From contig NZ_CP070978.1 of the NCBI RefSeq assembly GCF_018417535.1, forward strand, positions 1,798,001 to 1,862,000: a stretch of 64,000 nucleotides of DNA. Direction: 5' to 3'. Under the pieces are notes generated by a model. It did not search any database. It saw nothing but the letters and a program-made list of their open reading frames with translations, and was not told where the DNA came from. Source of the DNA: Burkholderia pyrrocinia. Its GTDB lineage: Bacteria; Pseudomonadota; Gammaproteobacteria; Burkholderiales; Burkholderiaceae. Position 1 is the stretch's first letter, and each line of letters opens with the position of its first letter. The position numbers were made by a program, and so were the translations under genes. This document shows, piece after piece, positions 25,909-34,378 of this stretch.

Positions 25909-26274
25909 TCAGCGGCGCACCATTTTCGTGAGCGCGGCGATCTCGCCCGCGCAGGCCGCGTATGCGCGTTCCTCGATCCCGCGATAGAGGCGGATGATCT
26001 CCTCGCCCACCGGCGTCAGCACGCTGCCGCCGCCGCTCTGCCCGCCATGCTCGGACACCGTCGCCGGCGACTTCAGCGAGCGGTTCAGCTCGTCCATCAG
26101 CAGCCACGCGCGCCGGTACGACATCTTCAAACTGCGCGCCGCCGCCGAAATCGAACCATGCTCGCGCACGGCCTCCAGCAGCGCGACCTTGCCCGGGCCG
26201 ATCGCGATCGTATCGGCCTGCTGGATGCGCATCCTGAACCGCACCTCTGGCTTGGGGTGTGCCGAAGTCTTCAT
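25909..26274 (-). CDS. Short ModE-type regulator without molybdate-binding domain
   Basis: 121 aa. The winged helix IGPGKVALLEAVREHGSISA followed by AARSLKMSYRRAWLLMDELN is the hallmark of the ModE N-terminal domain, as are the Gly-rich wing (HGGQSGGGSVLTPVGEEIIR) and dimer helix. E. coli ModE has about 260 aa with two C-terminal Mop/TOBE domains that bind molybdate; these are absent, so the signal must come another way or through a partner. Sits convergent with the DUF2325 gene and 80 bp ahead of the molybdopterin gene on the same strand. Confidence 0.85.
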   Translation of the reverse strand: MKTSAHPKPEVRFRMRIQQADTIAIGPGKVALLEAVREHGSISAAARSLKMSYRRAWLLMDELNRSLKSPATVSEHGGQSGGGSVLTPVGEEIIRLYRGIEERAYAACAGEIAALTKMVRR

Positions 26275-26353
26275 GTTGTCCTGCCGTTAGAACGATGCGG
26301 GCAAGCATACACGATGGCCGGCGCGGCGAACGCCGGCAGCATACGTGCCGCGC

Positions 26354-26845
26354 TCAGATCTCGAGCACGCGCGCGACGATGCCGGCCAGCCGCTTCACGT
26401 GACGCGGCGCGGGCAGGCGGTCGGCGCCGGAAAACAGCAGCGGCGCGCCGTCGTCGATCGACAGCGGCGCATCGCCGCATTCGAACGCGACGATCACCTG
26501 TTCGCCGACGGGTGTGTTGAACAGCTCGTGCCATGAAAACGTGACCGCATAGCCGTCGTGCGCATGCGCGATGAACACCATGCGCTTGAAGTCGCCGGGC
26601 GCGTCGTTGCGCAGCCCGGCCGCGTCGAGCAGATCCTTCAGCCGCGCGCCGCGATACGGCGCGACCGAGCGGATGAAGCGGTTCGTCGTGAAGCAGCGCA
26701 GGTCGAACGGCTCGGCCGTCGCACTCGCATGCCGACGCAGATCGTCGAGCGTGACCGTCATCGGCCGCACGAACGCGCCCGTCAGCGCGATCGAGCCTGC
26801 CGCCGCCTGATGCGCCGAAGGCGCCGCCATCCCTGCCATCTCCAT
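26354..26845 (-). CDS. Small molybdopterin-dependent oxidoreductase (sulfite-oxidase fold)
   Basis: 163 aa, cytosolic by appearance, GGAGG ribosome site seven bases ahead of ATG. GSIALTGAFVRPMTVTLDDL opens the domain; FDLRCFTTNRFIRSVAPYRG carries a conserved-looking Cys51 that may ligate molybdenum, and VRPMTVTLDDLRRH, LKDLLDAAGL and VKRLAGIVARVLEI follow the sulfite-oxidase molybdopterin domain. It lacks the dimerisation domain and Tat signal of YedY/MsrP. A ModE-like box lies 39-62 bp upstream, linking it to molybdate control. Confidence 0.78.
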   Translation of the reverse strand: MEMAGMAAPSAHQAAAGSIALTGAFVRPMTVTLDDLRRHASATAEPFDLRCFTTNRFIRSVAPYRGARLKDLLDAAGLRNDAPGDFKRMVFIAHAHDGYAVTFSWHELFNTPVGEQVIVAFECGDAPLSIDDGAPLLFSGADRLPAPRHVKRLAGIVARVLEI

Positions 26846-26883
26846 CGCCCGCCTCCGTGCCGGCCCGCCGGACGGCGCGCCTT

Positions 26884-26907
26884 CGTTGTATCGGCGGATA
26901 TATTACG
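26884..26907 (-). promoter_or_regulatory. ModE-like box 3
   Basis: CGTTGTAT-N8-ATATTACG-type imperfect palindrome of 24 bp with CG at both ends, upstream of the molybdopterin oxidoreductase. It keeps the spacing of the other two copies in the locus. Confidence 0.55.
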
Positions 26908-26997
26908 CTGGGAAAAGGTCAACCGGGGCCGGCCGGCAGAATGCGCGCCGCATGAACGGCATAACGACGGCCGATCGTACCCCACGCGTCTCGCGCG

Positions 26998-27765
26998 CTA
27001 TGACAGCACGATGTGCTTGATGACCTTCCTGAGGCTCTTGAAGCTGTCGACCGATTCCGCCTTCTGGTCCGTCACGAGTGCGCCGATCCGCGCCGGTTCG
27101 CAGAAGCTGATCCGGCTGTGGGTGCCGAGCTTGCTGAAATCGGCCAGGATCGCGACCTCCGCCGCGTTGCTCACCATCGCGCGCGCCACTTCGGTTTCCA
27201 TCCGGTCGTAGTTCGTCGCGCCACGCACGTGATCGACGCCGACCGGCGACAGCAACGCGAGATCGGCACGGTAGCGGAAGATTTCGGCGACCGTGCCGTC
27301 GCCGACCGTCGCGGCCGCGCGGCTGCCGATCATCCCGCCGAGCAGGATCGTTTCGTTCTTCGCTTGCGCCGGGTCGCTCGACCGCATCTTCAGCGCCACA
27401 TCGATCGAGTTCGTGACGATCGTGAGGCCCGACAGCTTCGACAGTTCCTCGGCCAGCAGCGTGGTGGTCGTGCCCGCGTCGATGAACAGCGTCTGCGAGC
27501 CCGTGACCAGCCGGGCCGCCGCGCGGGCGATCGCGAGCTTCGCCTTGACGTGCGTCTGCGCGCGCTCGGCGATCGGCGCTTCGTCGCCGACCTGCACGGC
27601 ACCGCCATGCACGCGCTTCAGTTCCCCCAGCGCCTCGAGATCGACGAGATCGCGGCGCACGGTTTCCCGCGACACGTTCAGGTCGGCCATGATCCGGTCG
27701 GTGGAAACGCGCTGCATCTTCGATAACAGAAGCCGAATCCTCTGATATCGCTCTTCTTGCCACAT
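26998..27765 (-). CDS. DeoR-family transcriptional regulator
   Basis: 255 aa. N-terminal helix-turn-helix MWQEERYQRIRLLLSKMQRV with STDRIMADLNVSRETVRRDL is diagnostic of DeoR/GlpR proteins. The C-terminal DeoRC sensor domain includes LFIDAGTTTTLLAEELSKL and TIVTNSIDVALKM, the sugar-phosphate-binding motif. Family members usually repress genes for a phosphorylated metabolite. The nearest candidate target is the choline / HAD-phosphatase cassette starting 1 kb upstream, on the other side of the MgtC gene. Confidence 0.88.
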   Translation of the reverse strand: MWQEERYQRIRLLLSKMQRVSTDRIMADLNVSRETVRRDLVDLEALGELKRVHGGAVQVGDEAPIAERAQTHVKAKLAIARAAARLVTGSQTLFIDAGTTTTLLAEELSKLSGLTIVTNSIDVALKMRSSDPAQAKNETILLGGMIGSRAAATVGDGTVAEIFRYRADLALLSPVGVDHVRGATNYDRMETEVARAMVSNAAEVAILADFSKLGTHSRISFCEPARIGALVTDQKAESVDSFKSLRKVIKHIVLS

Positions 27766-27809
27766 GAAATGTCCTCGGAAGTGAACGTCAATGTTATTCG
27801 AACGGCGAT

Positions 27810-28490
27810 CTATGCTGCGCTCTCCTCCATCTTTTTGATGCCGACGAGGGTCTGCAAGGATTGACGGACCGCCTGGAACTCGGCGCTCGTCATCTTTGAA
27901 AACACCACGTGGATGCGGTCGTCGTCCGGTGCCGCGTCATCCTGCTCGATGATGAACTGGACGATGCGTGCCTGGTCGATGCCGGGCATCGCCTGCAGCG
28001 ACGTCAGCTTCACGGTGCCGCGGCTCGCGAGGATGCGCACGCCCCAGCGCTGCCGCGCGGCGAAGAAGCGTTTCTCGATCGGCTTCAGGCCGGCCAGGAT
28101 CGCCAGCACGATCGCCGTCGCGGCGATCGCGGCGACGTACATGCCGCCGCCCACGGCCAGCCCGACTGCCGCCACGACCCACAGGCTCGCCGCGGTCGTC
28201 AGCCCGCGGATGATCTCGCCGCGCAGCATGATCGACCCGGCGCCGAGAAAGCCGATGCCCGACACGACCTGCGCGGCGACCCGCGACGGGTCCAGCGACA
28301 CGTTCTTCGCGTTCTGGATATCCGCGAAGCCGAACGCCGACACGACCATCACGAGCGCGGCGCCGACGGCCACCAGCATGTGCGTGCGCAAGCCGGCCGC
28401 CCACGACAGGCGCTCGCGCTCGATGCCGACGATGCTGCCGAGCAATGCCGCCAGCAACAGGCGGGAAACGATTTCCAGTTGACTGATCAT
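27810..28490 (-). CDS. MgtC/SapB-family membrane protein
   Basis: 226 aa from MISQLEIVSRLLLAALLGSI. Four or five helices carry the MgtC signature: LLGSIVGIERERLSWAAGLR, GIGFLGAGSIMLRGEIIRGL and TTAASLWVVAAVGLAVGGGM. The soluble C-terminal ACT-like tail (KLTSLQAMPGIDQARIVQFI) is present. MgtC proteins act in Mg2+-limited or acidic growth and intracellular survival, in Salmonella by acting on F1Fo-ATPase; whether this homologue does so is unknown. Downstream of it the DeoR gene lies 44 bases away on the same strand. Confidence 0.88.
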   Translation of the reverse strand: MISQLEIVSRLLLAALLGSIVGIERERLSWAAGLRTHMLVAVGAALVMVVSAFGFADIQNAKNVSLDPSRVAAQVVSGIGFLGAGSIMLRGEIIRGLTTAASLWVVAAVGLAVGGGMYVAAIAATAIVLAILAGLKPIEKRFFAARQRWGVRILASRGTVKLTSLQAMPGIDQARIVQFIIEQDDAAPDDDRIHVVFSKMTSAEFQAVRQSLQTLVGIKKMEESAA

Positions 28491-28599
28491 TCGAAGTCTC
28501 CTTGCTTTGCCTATCCACTTGGTGAAGCACGGCCCGTCCGGACCGCCGCCCGCCTTTCCTTGCCTTCGTCCACTCGTCGCCACGACCGGCGAGTTGTAT

Positions 28600-28626
28600 T
28601 TTTGTGCGATCTTGCGATTTTGTGCG
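28600..28626. promoter_or_regulatory. Direct repeats TTTTGTGCG, candidate operator
   Basis: TTTTGTGCG occurs at 28600-28608 and 28618-28626, 18 bp apart (start to start), in the region between mgtC and the choline-binding protein gene. DeoR proteins often bind repeated T-rich half-sites, so this may be the target of the neighbouring DeoR regulator. No footprint or second site supports this yet. Confidence 0.35.
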
Positions 28627-28750
28627 TTCTAATATACGGTACGAAAAACTACAAAGCCAGACCCAAGTTCGTTTGTTTCATCCGATCAATACGATCAATC
28701 GTCAGACCATTCAGGCAACACGATCCGGAACACTTGCTTAGGAGACCGAC

Positions 28751-29695
28751 ATGATGAAGAAGGCATGGATGCTGGCCGCAACACTGCTGGCGGCGATCGC
28801 GACCGCCCCCGTTCACGCATCCGGGGGCGACGTCTGCAAGAAGGTGACGCTCGGCGATGTCGGCTGGAGCGACATCGCGGCCACCACCGGTATCGCGATG
28901 ATGCTGCTCGACGGGCTCGGCTACGAGGCGACCAAGACGATCGCGTCGCCGCCGATCGTACTGGCCGGCGTGAAGAAGGCGCAGATCGATGCGTTCCTCG
29001 GCTACTGGGATCCGAGCATGACGCCGACGGTGAAGCCGTTCGTGGATGCCGGCGCCGTTCATCAACTGCCGCAGCCCAACCTGATCGGCGCGCGCTACAC
29101 GCTGGCCGTGCCGCAATACGCGTCGGACAAGGGCCTCAAGAGCTTCGCCGACATCGCCCGATTCCGCGACCAGCTCGACGGCAAGATCTACGGGATCGGT
29201 GCCGGCAACAACGGCAACGCGCTGATCCAGCGGATGATCGACAGGAACGAATTCGGGCTCGGCGGCTTCAAGCTGGTCGAATCGAGCGAGGCCGGGATGC
29301 TCGTGCAGGTCACGCGCGCCGTGCAGGAGCACCGGATGATCGTGTTCCTCGGCTGGGAGCCGCACCCGATGAACATCAACTACAGGATTTCCTATCTCGA
29401 CGGCGGCGACAGCGTGTTCGGCCCGAACTACGGGTCGGCGAAGGTCTATACGCTCGTCACCCCCGGCTATCTCGAACGCTGCCCGAACGTCGGCCGGCTG
29501 CTGACCAACCTGACCTTCACGACCGACGAAGAAAACCAGTTGATGGTGCCGATCATGAATCACGCGGATCCGGTCGCGGTCGCGAAGGAATGGGCGAGGA
29601 AGAACCCCGGCGTGCTGTCGAAGTGGCTCGACGGCGTGACGACCATCGACGGGAAGAGCGCCAGGGACGCGATCGAGAAGCTGATCGGCGCGTAA
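28751..29695 (+). CDS. choX: Choline/betaine ABC substrate-binding protein, ChoX-like
   Basis: 314 aa with a Sec signal (MLAATLLAAIATAPVHA). The mature start VCKKVTLGDVGWSDIAATTG matches the OpuAC/ChoX fold; DAFLGYWDPSMTPTVKPFVD (Trp and Asp of the choline cage), RMIVFLGWEPHPMNINYRIS and the Tyr-rich middle fit the aromatic box for a quaternary ammonium group. No permease or ATPase gene is adjacent, so it must use a distant ChoWV-type transporter. Downstream genes for a HAD phosphatase and phospholipase C suggest scavenging of choline from phosphatidylcholine. Confidence 0.85.
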   Translation: MMKKAWMLAATLLAAIATAPVHASGGDVCKKVTLGDVGWSDIAATTGIAMMLLDGLGYEATKTIASPPIVLAGVKKAQIDAFLGYWDPSMTPTVKPFVDAGAVHQLPQPNLIGARYTLAVPQYASDKGLKSFADIARFRDQLDGKIYGIGAGNNGNALIQRMIDRNEFGLGGFKLVESSEAGMLVQVTRAVQEHRMIVFLGWEPHPMNINYRISYLDGGDSVFGPNYGSAKVYTLVTPGYLERCPNVGRLLTNLTFTTDEENQLMVPIMNHADPVAVAKEWARKNPGVLSKWLDGVTTIDGKSARDAIEKLIGA

Positions 29696-29718
29696 GCACG
29701 CAATACAAGGAACCACCC

Positions 29719-30399
29719 ATGGACAAGAATCTCGCGCTGTTCGACCTCGACCACACGCTGCTGCCGCTCGACAGCGACCAGGCCTGGAGCCGCTTCATCA
29801 CGCGGGTCGGCTGGCGGGAGGACGGCGCGCATGCGGCGCTGATCGACGAGCACTACGGCCACTACGCGGCCGGCACGCTCGACATGGACGCGTATCTCGC
29901 CGTGACGCTCGCGCCGCTCGCCCGCTACTCGCGCGAGCAGCTCGAACGCTGGCATGCGCAGTTCATGGACGAGGTGATCCGGCCGGCCATCACGCCGCAG
30001 GCGCGTGCGCTGGTCGACCGGCATCGCGAGCACGGCGACCTCTGCTGCATCGTCACGGCCACCAACGTGTTCGTCACGCGGCCGATCGCGGCCGAGTTCG
30101 GGATCGAGCATCTGCTCGGCATCGAGCTCGATACCGACGACGGCACGCCCGGCGGGCAATTCACCGGGCGCAGCACCGGCGTGCCGAGTTTCCGCGAAGG
30201 GAAGATCGTGCGCACGGCCGCGTGGCTCGATTCGCTCGGCTACGTGCCGGCGGATTTCGAACGAATCTACTTCTACAGCGACTCGATCAACGACGTGCCG
30301 TTGCTCGATTACGTCACGCATCCCGTCGCGACCAATCCCGACATACGGCTTTCGCAGGTGGCAGGCACACGCGGGTGGCCTGTCATGAAGTTGTTCTGA
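29719..30399 (+). CDS. HAD-IB phosphatase, candidate phosphocholine phosphatase
   Basis: 226 aa. HAD motif I is ALFDLDHTLLPLDSDQAW (Asp nucleophile and general acid), motif II is CIVTATNVFV, the Lys is GKIV near 160, and motif III is YFYSDSINDVPLLDYV. The layout and size fit the SerB-like HAD-IB subfamily, which includes bacterial phosphorylcholine phosphatases. Its place between a choline-binding protein and a phospholipase C supports phosphocholine as substrate, though phosphoserine-type activity cannot be excluded. Confidence 0.78.
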   Translation: MDKNLALFDLDHTLLPLDSDQAWSRFITRVGWREDGAHAALIDEHYGHYAAGTLDMDAYLAVTLAPLARYSREQLERWHAQFMDEVIRPAITPQARALVDRHREHGDLCCIVTATNVFVTRPIAAEFGIEHLLGIELDTDDGTPGGQFTGRSTGVPSFREGKIVRTAAWLDSLGYVPADFERIYFYSDSINDVPLLDYVTHPVATNPDIRLSQVAGTRGWPVMKLF

Positions 30400-30443
30400 T
30401 TCGGGCGATATGCTCTGCTGTCCATTTCATGTTCGGAGGGGAA

Positions 30444-30704
30444 ATGAAATCCGGAGTCAACAGCACCAATCCTGATCAATCAGGAATCCGATTCGAATCG
30501 GATCGAAAGGATGTCGTATCGCCGACACGGTCGGAAAGCCGCTTTCCGCACTGGCGCGGCGTTTTCATGATCGCGCTCCTGTGCACGCTGGCCGCTTGCG
30601 GCGACGGCGATTCGGGTGCGGCGGGCAATGTCGCCGCCGCCCGCGCATCGGCACCGGGTTCGGCCTCCGCGCCGGTCCTGCACTGCGCGAGCGCGTGCCA
30701 CTGA
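30444..30704 (+). CDS. Small possible lipoprotein upstream of phospholipase C
   Basis: 86 aa from the ATG with GGAGGGG just ahead. The first 40 residues are hydrophilic, then GVFMIALLCTLAACGDGDSG gives a hydrophobic stretch and a lipobox-like LAAC, followed by a short Ala/Ser tail ending HCASACH. The unusual long front makes export doubtful; a start nearer the hydrophobic part may be used. No family recognised. It precedes the phospholipase by 97 bases and may be co-transcribed. Confidence 0.5.
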   Translation: MKSGVNSTNPDQSGIRFESDRKDVVSPTRSESRFPHWRGVFMIALLCTLAACGDGDSGAAGNVAAARASAPGSASAPVLHCASACH

Positions 30705-30801
30705 CTGACGCAGGCCCCTCGGCCGGCCGACTGCCCGCGCGACGCGCGGCGAAACGCAGCGTCCGGCAAGTCCGACCGGCATTCCAAGACAGAGAGCGAT
30801 C

Positions 30802-33255
30802 ATGCAAAACAAATCCACGACACGACGTCAGTTCCTCGCCGATGCGCTGAAGCTCGCCGGCGCCACCGCGGTCACCGGCATGCTGCCCGAGAGCATCCTG
30901 CGCGCGCAGTCGATTCCGGCGGCAACCGTCACCGGCACCCTCCAGGACGTCAAGCACGTCGTGATCCTGATGCAGGAAAACCGGTCGTTCGACCATTACC
31001 TCGGCACGCTGCGCGGCGCGCGCGGCTTCGGCGATCCGCGGCCGGTCGTGATTTCGAGCGGCTATCCGGTATGGCGCCAGCCTTCGCTGCTGTCGTACGT
31101 GTTTCCGTTCAACCCGTCGCCGCCCGTTTCCGGCGTCGCGAACGGCGACACCTATTACAACGATCTCGATCACAGCTGGGACGGCACGCACAGCGCGTGG
31201 AACAACGGTCGTTACGACAACTGGGTCGCGGCGAAGACCAGCGGCACGATGTACTACTTCACGCAGAACGACATTCCGTTCTATTACGCGCTGGCGAGCG
31301 CCTTCACCGTGTGCGACAGCTATCACTGCTCGATGCTCGGCCCGACGGACCCGAACCGCCTGTATCTGTGGACGGGTTGCTGCGGCAACGTCGCCGGCTA
31401 TTCGCCGTACACGACGAACACGATGACCGGCACCGGCTGGACCACGATGCCGGAACGGCTGAACGCGGCCGGCGTCACGTGGAAGTTCTACCAGGACAAG
31501 GGCAACGGGCTGGATTCCAGCCACGGCTACGGCGAATACAACGGTTCCAGCAAGGATCTCTGGTGGAACGGCAACTATGGCGACAACGTCATCCTGAACT
31601 TCAGGCAGTACCAGAACCTCGGCGCAAGCGATCCGCTCGCACCGGCGCTCAACGGTACGCAGATCGATCCGAGCGGCGGCGGCAAGGAATACGATACGAA
31701 TCTCTTCAGCCAGTTGCAGGCCGACGTCGCGAACGACACGCTGCCGCAGGTATCGTGGATCGCCGCACCGTATGCGTATTGCGAACATCCGTCGTGGGCC
31801 GCGAGCGGCGGCGAATGGTATGTGAGCAACGTCCTCAATGCGCTGACGTCGAATCCGAAAGTGTGGGCCAGCACGGTGCTGCTCGTGATGTATGACGAGA
31901 ACGACGGCCTGTTCGATCACGTGCCGCCGGCCGTCCCGTCGAGCGCCTACGCGGGCACCGGCCAGTCGACGGTGTCGACCGCGGCGGAATTCGTCGCCGG
32001 CGGCGGCGGCGCATCGGACGGCTCGGCCAGCGGCGACGTGCCGATCGGGCTCGGCCCGCGCGTGCCGATGTTCGTGATCTCGCCGTGGTCGAAGGGCGGC
32101 AAGGTGAACTCGCAGGTCTTCGATCACACGTCGGTGATCCGCTTCCTGGAAGCGCGCTTCGGGCTGCAGGAAACGAACATCACGCCGTGGCGCCGCACGG
32201 TATGCGGCGATCTCGCGTCGGCGTTCGATTTCACGAATCCCGACCAGACGATTCCGGCGATCCCCGGTGCGGCCAGCAACATGGACCCGAACGGCTGGAC
32301 GGTGCCGATCCCCGCCCCGACCACCACCGCGGTCCCGGCGCAAACGACCGGCCGCAACGCCGCATGCCGGCTGCCGTACGAGTTCTTCGTCCAGGGCAAG
32401 GTCAACCGGTCCGGCAAGACGCTCGCGCTGACGATGACCAACACCGGCGCGGCCGGCGTGCATCTGCAGGCGTGGGTCGACGGCACGGGCACGATCCCGC
32501 GGCAATACACGATCGGCGCCGGCACGGGCGCGTGCACGAACCTGTCGGATGCGCTCGCGCTGAATTCGGGCGGCGGCTACGATTACTCGATCTACGGCCC
32601 GAACGGGTTCCTGCAGACCTTCCGCGGCAACATCGGCGCGTCGGGGAACACGGGATCGCCGGCCGAAGTCAGCCTCTGCTACGACGTGCAGAACGGCAAC
32701 GTGCAGATCACGCTCGACAACTCCGCCGGGTCGAGCGCGACGACGTTCCAGCTCGTCGACAACGCGTACGGGATGAACGCCGCGCAGTCGGTCAGCGTGC
32801 CGGCCGGCGCGACGCAGGCCGTCACGTGGTATGGCGACGCCGGCTGGTACGACGCGAGCATCCGCGACGCGAACGATCCGAATTTCCTGCGCCGTATCGC
32901 CGGCTGCGTGCAGATGCAATCCGGCACGTTGCTGACGGATTCGGCGATCGGCAATACGAACGGGAAATTCGTCGCGGCACTGGCGTCGCAGGGAGCGTCG
33001 TACGGCACGCTGCGGTTCGACTACGTCGTGCCGCCGTGGCGCCACAGCCCGAAGAACTGGGTGGGCATCTATGCGCGCGGCGCGCAGCCGACCAAGGGCA
33101 GCTACAAGTCGTGGGCGTACCTGCCCAAGAGCACCGGCTCGCTGCTGTTCTCGTCGACCGCGAACAGCACGCTCGCGTCGGGCCAGTACGACGCGTGGTA
33201 TCTGTTCGACGACGGCTACACGCCGCTCGCGGGCCCCATCGCGATCAACATCTGA
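30802..33255 (+). CDS. plcN: Phospholipase C, phosphocholine-specific, Tat-exported
   Basis: 817 aa. Tat signal TTRRQFLADALKLAGATAVT; the acidic phosphatase/phospholipase domain opens with KHVVILMQENRSFDHYLGTL (ENRSFDHY motif) and continues to about residue 500 (MYDENDGLFDHVPPAVPSSA; VPMFVISPWSKGGKVNSQVF). Two DUF756-type beta domains follow (LPYEFFVQGKVNRSGKTLAL; VSLCYDVQNGNVQITLDNSA). The last 90 residues (WVGIYARGAQPTKGSYKSWA) look like an extra beta-sandwich, making it longer than the 692-aa P. aeruginosa PlcN. It should release phosphocholine from phosphatidylcholine or sphingomyelin outside the cell and may be a virulence factor. Confidence 0.88.
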   Translation: MQNKSTTRRQFLADALKLAGATAVTGMLPESILRAQSIPAATVTGTLQDVKHVVILMQENRSFDHYLGTLRGARGFGDPRPVVISSGYPVWRQPSLLSYVFPFNPSPPVSGVANGDTYYNDLDHSWDGTHSAWNNGRYDNWVAAKTSGTMYYFTQNDIPFYYALASAFTVCDSYHCSMLGPTDPNRLYLWTGCCGNVAGYSPYTTNTMTGTGWTTMPERLNAAGVTWKFYQDKGNGLDSSHGYGEYNGSSKDLWWNGNYGDNVILNFRQYQNLGASDPLAPALNGTQIDPSGGGKEYDTNLFSQLQADVANDTLPQVSWIAAPYAYCEHPSWAASGGEWYVSNVLNALTSNPKVWASTVLLVMYDENDGLFDHVPPAVPSSAYAGTGQSTVSTAAEFVAGGGGASDGSASGDVPIGLGPRVPMFVISPWSKGGKVNSQVFDHTSVIRFLEARFGLQETNITPWRRTVCGDLASAFDFTNPDQTIPAIPGAASNMDPNGWTVPIPAPTTTAVPAQTTGRNAACRLPYEFFVQGKVNRSGKTLALTMTNTGAAGVHLQAWVDGTGTIPRQYTIGAGTGACTNLSDALALNSGGGYDYSIYGPNGFLQTFRGNIGASGNTGSPAEVSLCYDVQNGNVQITLDNSAGSSATTFQLVDNAYGMNAAQSVSVPAGATQAVTWYGDAGWYDASIRDANDPNFLRRIAGCVQMQSGTLLTDSAIGNTNGKFVAALASQGASYGTLRFDYVVPPWRHSPKNWVGIYARGAQPTKGSYKSWAYLPKSTGSLLFSSTANSTLASGQYDAWYLFDDGYTPLAGPIAINI

Positions 33256-33330
33256 GATCGTGGCGGTCCCGCCATTGCCCAACGGCCCCGGCCGGCGCGC
33301 ATGCTTCTCGCGCGTCGCCGGGCGCCGCGC

Positions 33331-33990
33331 TTACACGAGCAGGTCTTCGTAGAACGCGCCGAACGGCCGCGTCGGATGCGCGATCTGGATCTCGAGGATC
33401 CACAGGCCGGGCGCCGGCGCACCGTCGAAATCCCCGAGATTGCCGGCCTTGTAGATCGCGTGCGGGAAATCGCTGACGCGATGCCCCTTGATGTCGACGT
33501 TCAGCCGGAAGCCGTGCGCGTCGGCGCGTTGCGCCGCGAATTCGTACAGCGCGATGCCCGCGCATCCGGTGGTCCGCCAGTGATGCTCGACTTCGCCGTA
33601 GATGACGCCCGCCGCGCGCGCACAGGCATGCATGTCCGGATCGTCGCCGCACACGAACGTCGCGCCCGCGTCGCCCTCGTGCTTCGCCCAGACGGCGCCG
33701 AGGTCGATGAAGAAGATGTCGTCGGCGGCGAGGACGGGGTCCGCCACCGAACGCTCCTTGAACGTGCGCAGCGTGTTTTCCCCGAAGCGGACGAGAATCG
33801 GATGCCAGATTCGGTCCATCCCGAGATCCTCGAGCACGCTCGACCCCAGCGCGTTCGCTTCCGATTCGCGCATACCGGGGCGGATGCCCGCGGCGATCGC
33901 GTCGACGGCCTGCCACGTCATGGTTCTTGCATGCTGCATCGCGTCGAGCGAAAAGGTCTCGCCGACGGCTTCGCGGTGCGTCGAATTCAA
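33331..33990 (-). CDS. M24-family (Xaa-Pro aminopeptidase fold) protein
   Basis: 219 aa, about the size of a single pita-bread domain. MTWQAVDAIAAGIRPGMRES and HPILVRFGENTLRTFKERSV followed by DDIFFIDLGAVWAKHEGDAG fit the M24 catalytic domain with the first metal Asp (FIDLG) and a further Asp in the EGDAGATF segment. Later ligands (HGFRLNVDIKGHRVSDFPHA; EIQIAHPTRPFGAF) are only partly conserved, and one His replaces the usual GHGIG. It could be an amidase/creatinase-like hydrolase or an inactive relative. Confidence 0.72.
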   Translation of the reverse strand: MNSTHREAVGETFSLDAMQHARTMTWQAVDAIAAGIRPGMRESEANALGSSVLEDLGMDRIWHPILVRFGENTLRTFKERSVADPVLAADDIFFIDLGAVWAKHEGDAGATFVCGDDPDMHACARAAGVIYGEVEHHWRTTGCAGIALYEFAAQRADAHGFRLNVDIKGHRVSDFPHAIYKAGNLGDFDGAPAPGLWILEIQIAHPTRPFGAFYEDLLV

Positions 33991-34113
33991 AATGGTGCTC
34001 CCGTGCTGGTGAATGTGGGGTGATACGGTCGATCGTCGCTTCGATATGCGCGGATAAATATAGCGCTTTCCACGCCGGCGCGTCGCCCGCGCATTCCGTC
34101 ATCCACAGCAAAA

Positions 34114-34136
34114 CGGGCGCTCTGAAGGAGCGCCCG
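34114..34136 (-). terminator. Terminator for the minus-strand porin remnant
   Basis: CGGGCGCT (34114-34121) and AGCGCCCG (34129-34136) form a stem; read on the minus strand it is followed by TTTTG. It ends the relic porin gene and lies 51 bases beyond its stop. Confidence 0.75.
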
Positions 34137-34186
34137 TTGTCGTGCCGGGCGCCGCCTGCTTCGGCAACGCCCGTCCGCCCGGTCGA

Positions 34187-34378
34187 TCAGGACTTGTGAC
34201 GCAGGCCGATATGCGTGACGAACTGCGTGTTCGCGCCCGCGCTGCCGACGAACGATGGCGACGAACCGATCTCGGCCTGCACCGGCACCGCGCGGCCGTT
34301 GATCGTGTTGCTGCCCGACGCCTTCTGGTACACCGCGCTCACGTACACGTCCGTGCGCTTCGAGAGTGCAGACACGAT
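34187..34378 (-). pseudogene. C-terminal remnant of an OmpC-type porin
   Basis: The minus strand ends SALSKRTDVYVSAVYQKASG, then SNTINGRAVPVQAEIGSSPS and TQFVTHIGLRHKS with a stop. This is the last 60 residues of a Burkholderia trimeric porin, including the penultimate strand (SKRTDVYVSAVYQKA) and the final GLRHK strand, though the usual terminal Phe is replaced by Ser or lost. No N-terminal barrel or signal remains upstream. It retains its terminator, so it is a recent deletion product. Confidence 0.82.

Noticed and set aside
30565..33282. 905-aa minus-strand frame opposite phospholipase C
   Set aside because: Antisense shadow with no recognisable domain; plus-strand PLC is clearly the gene.
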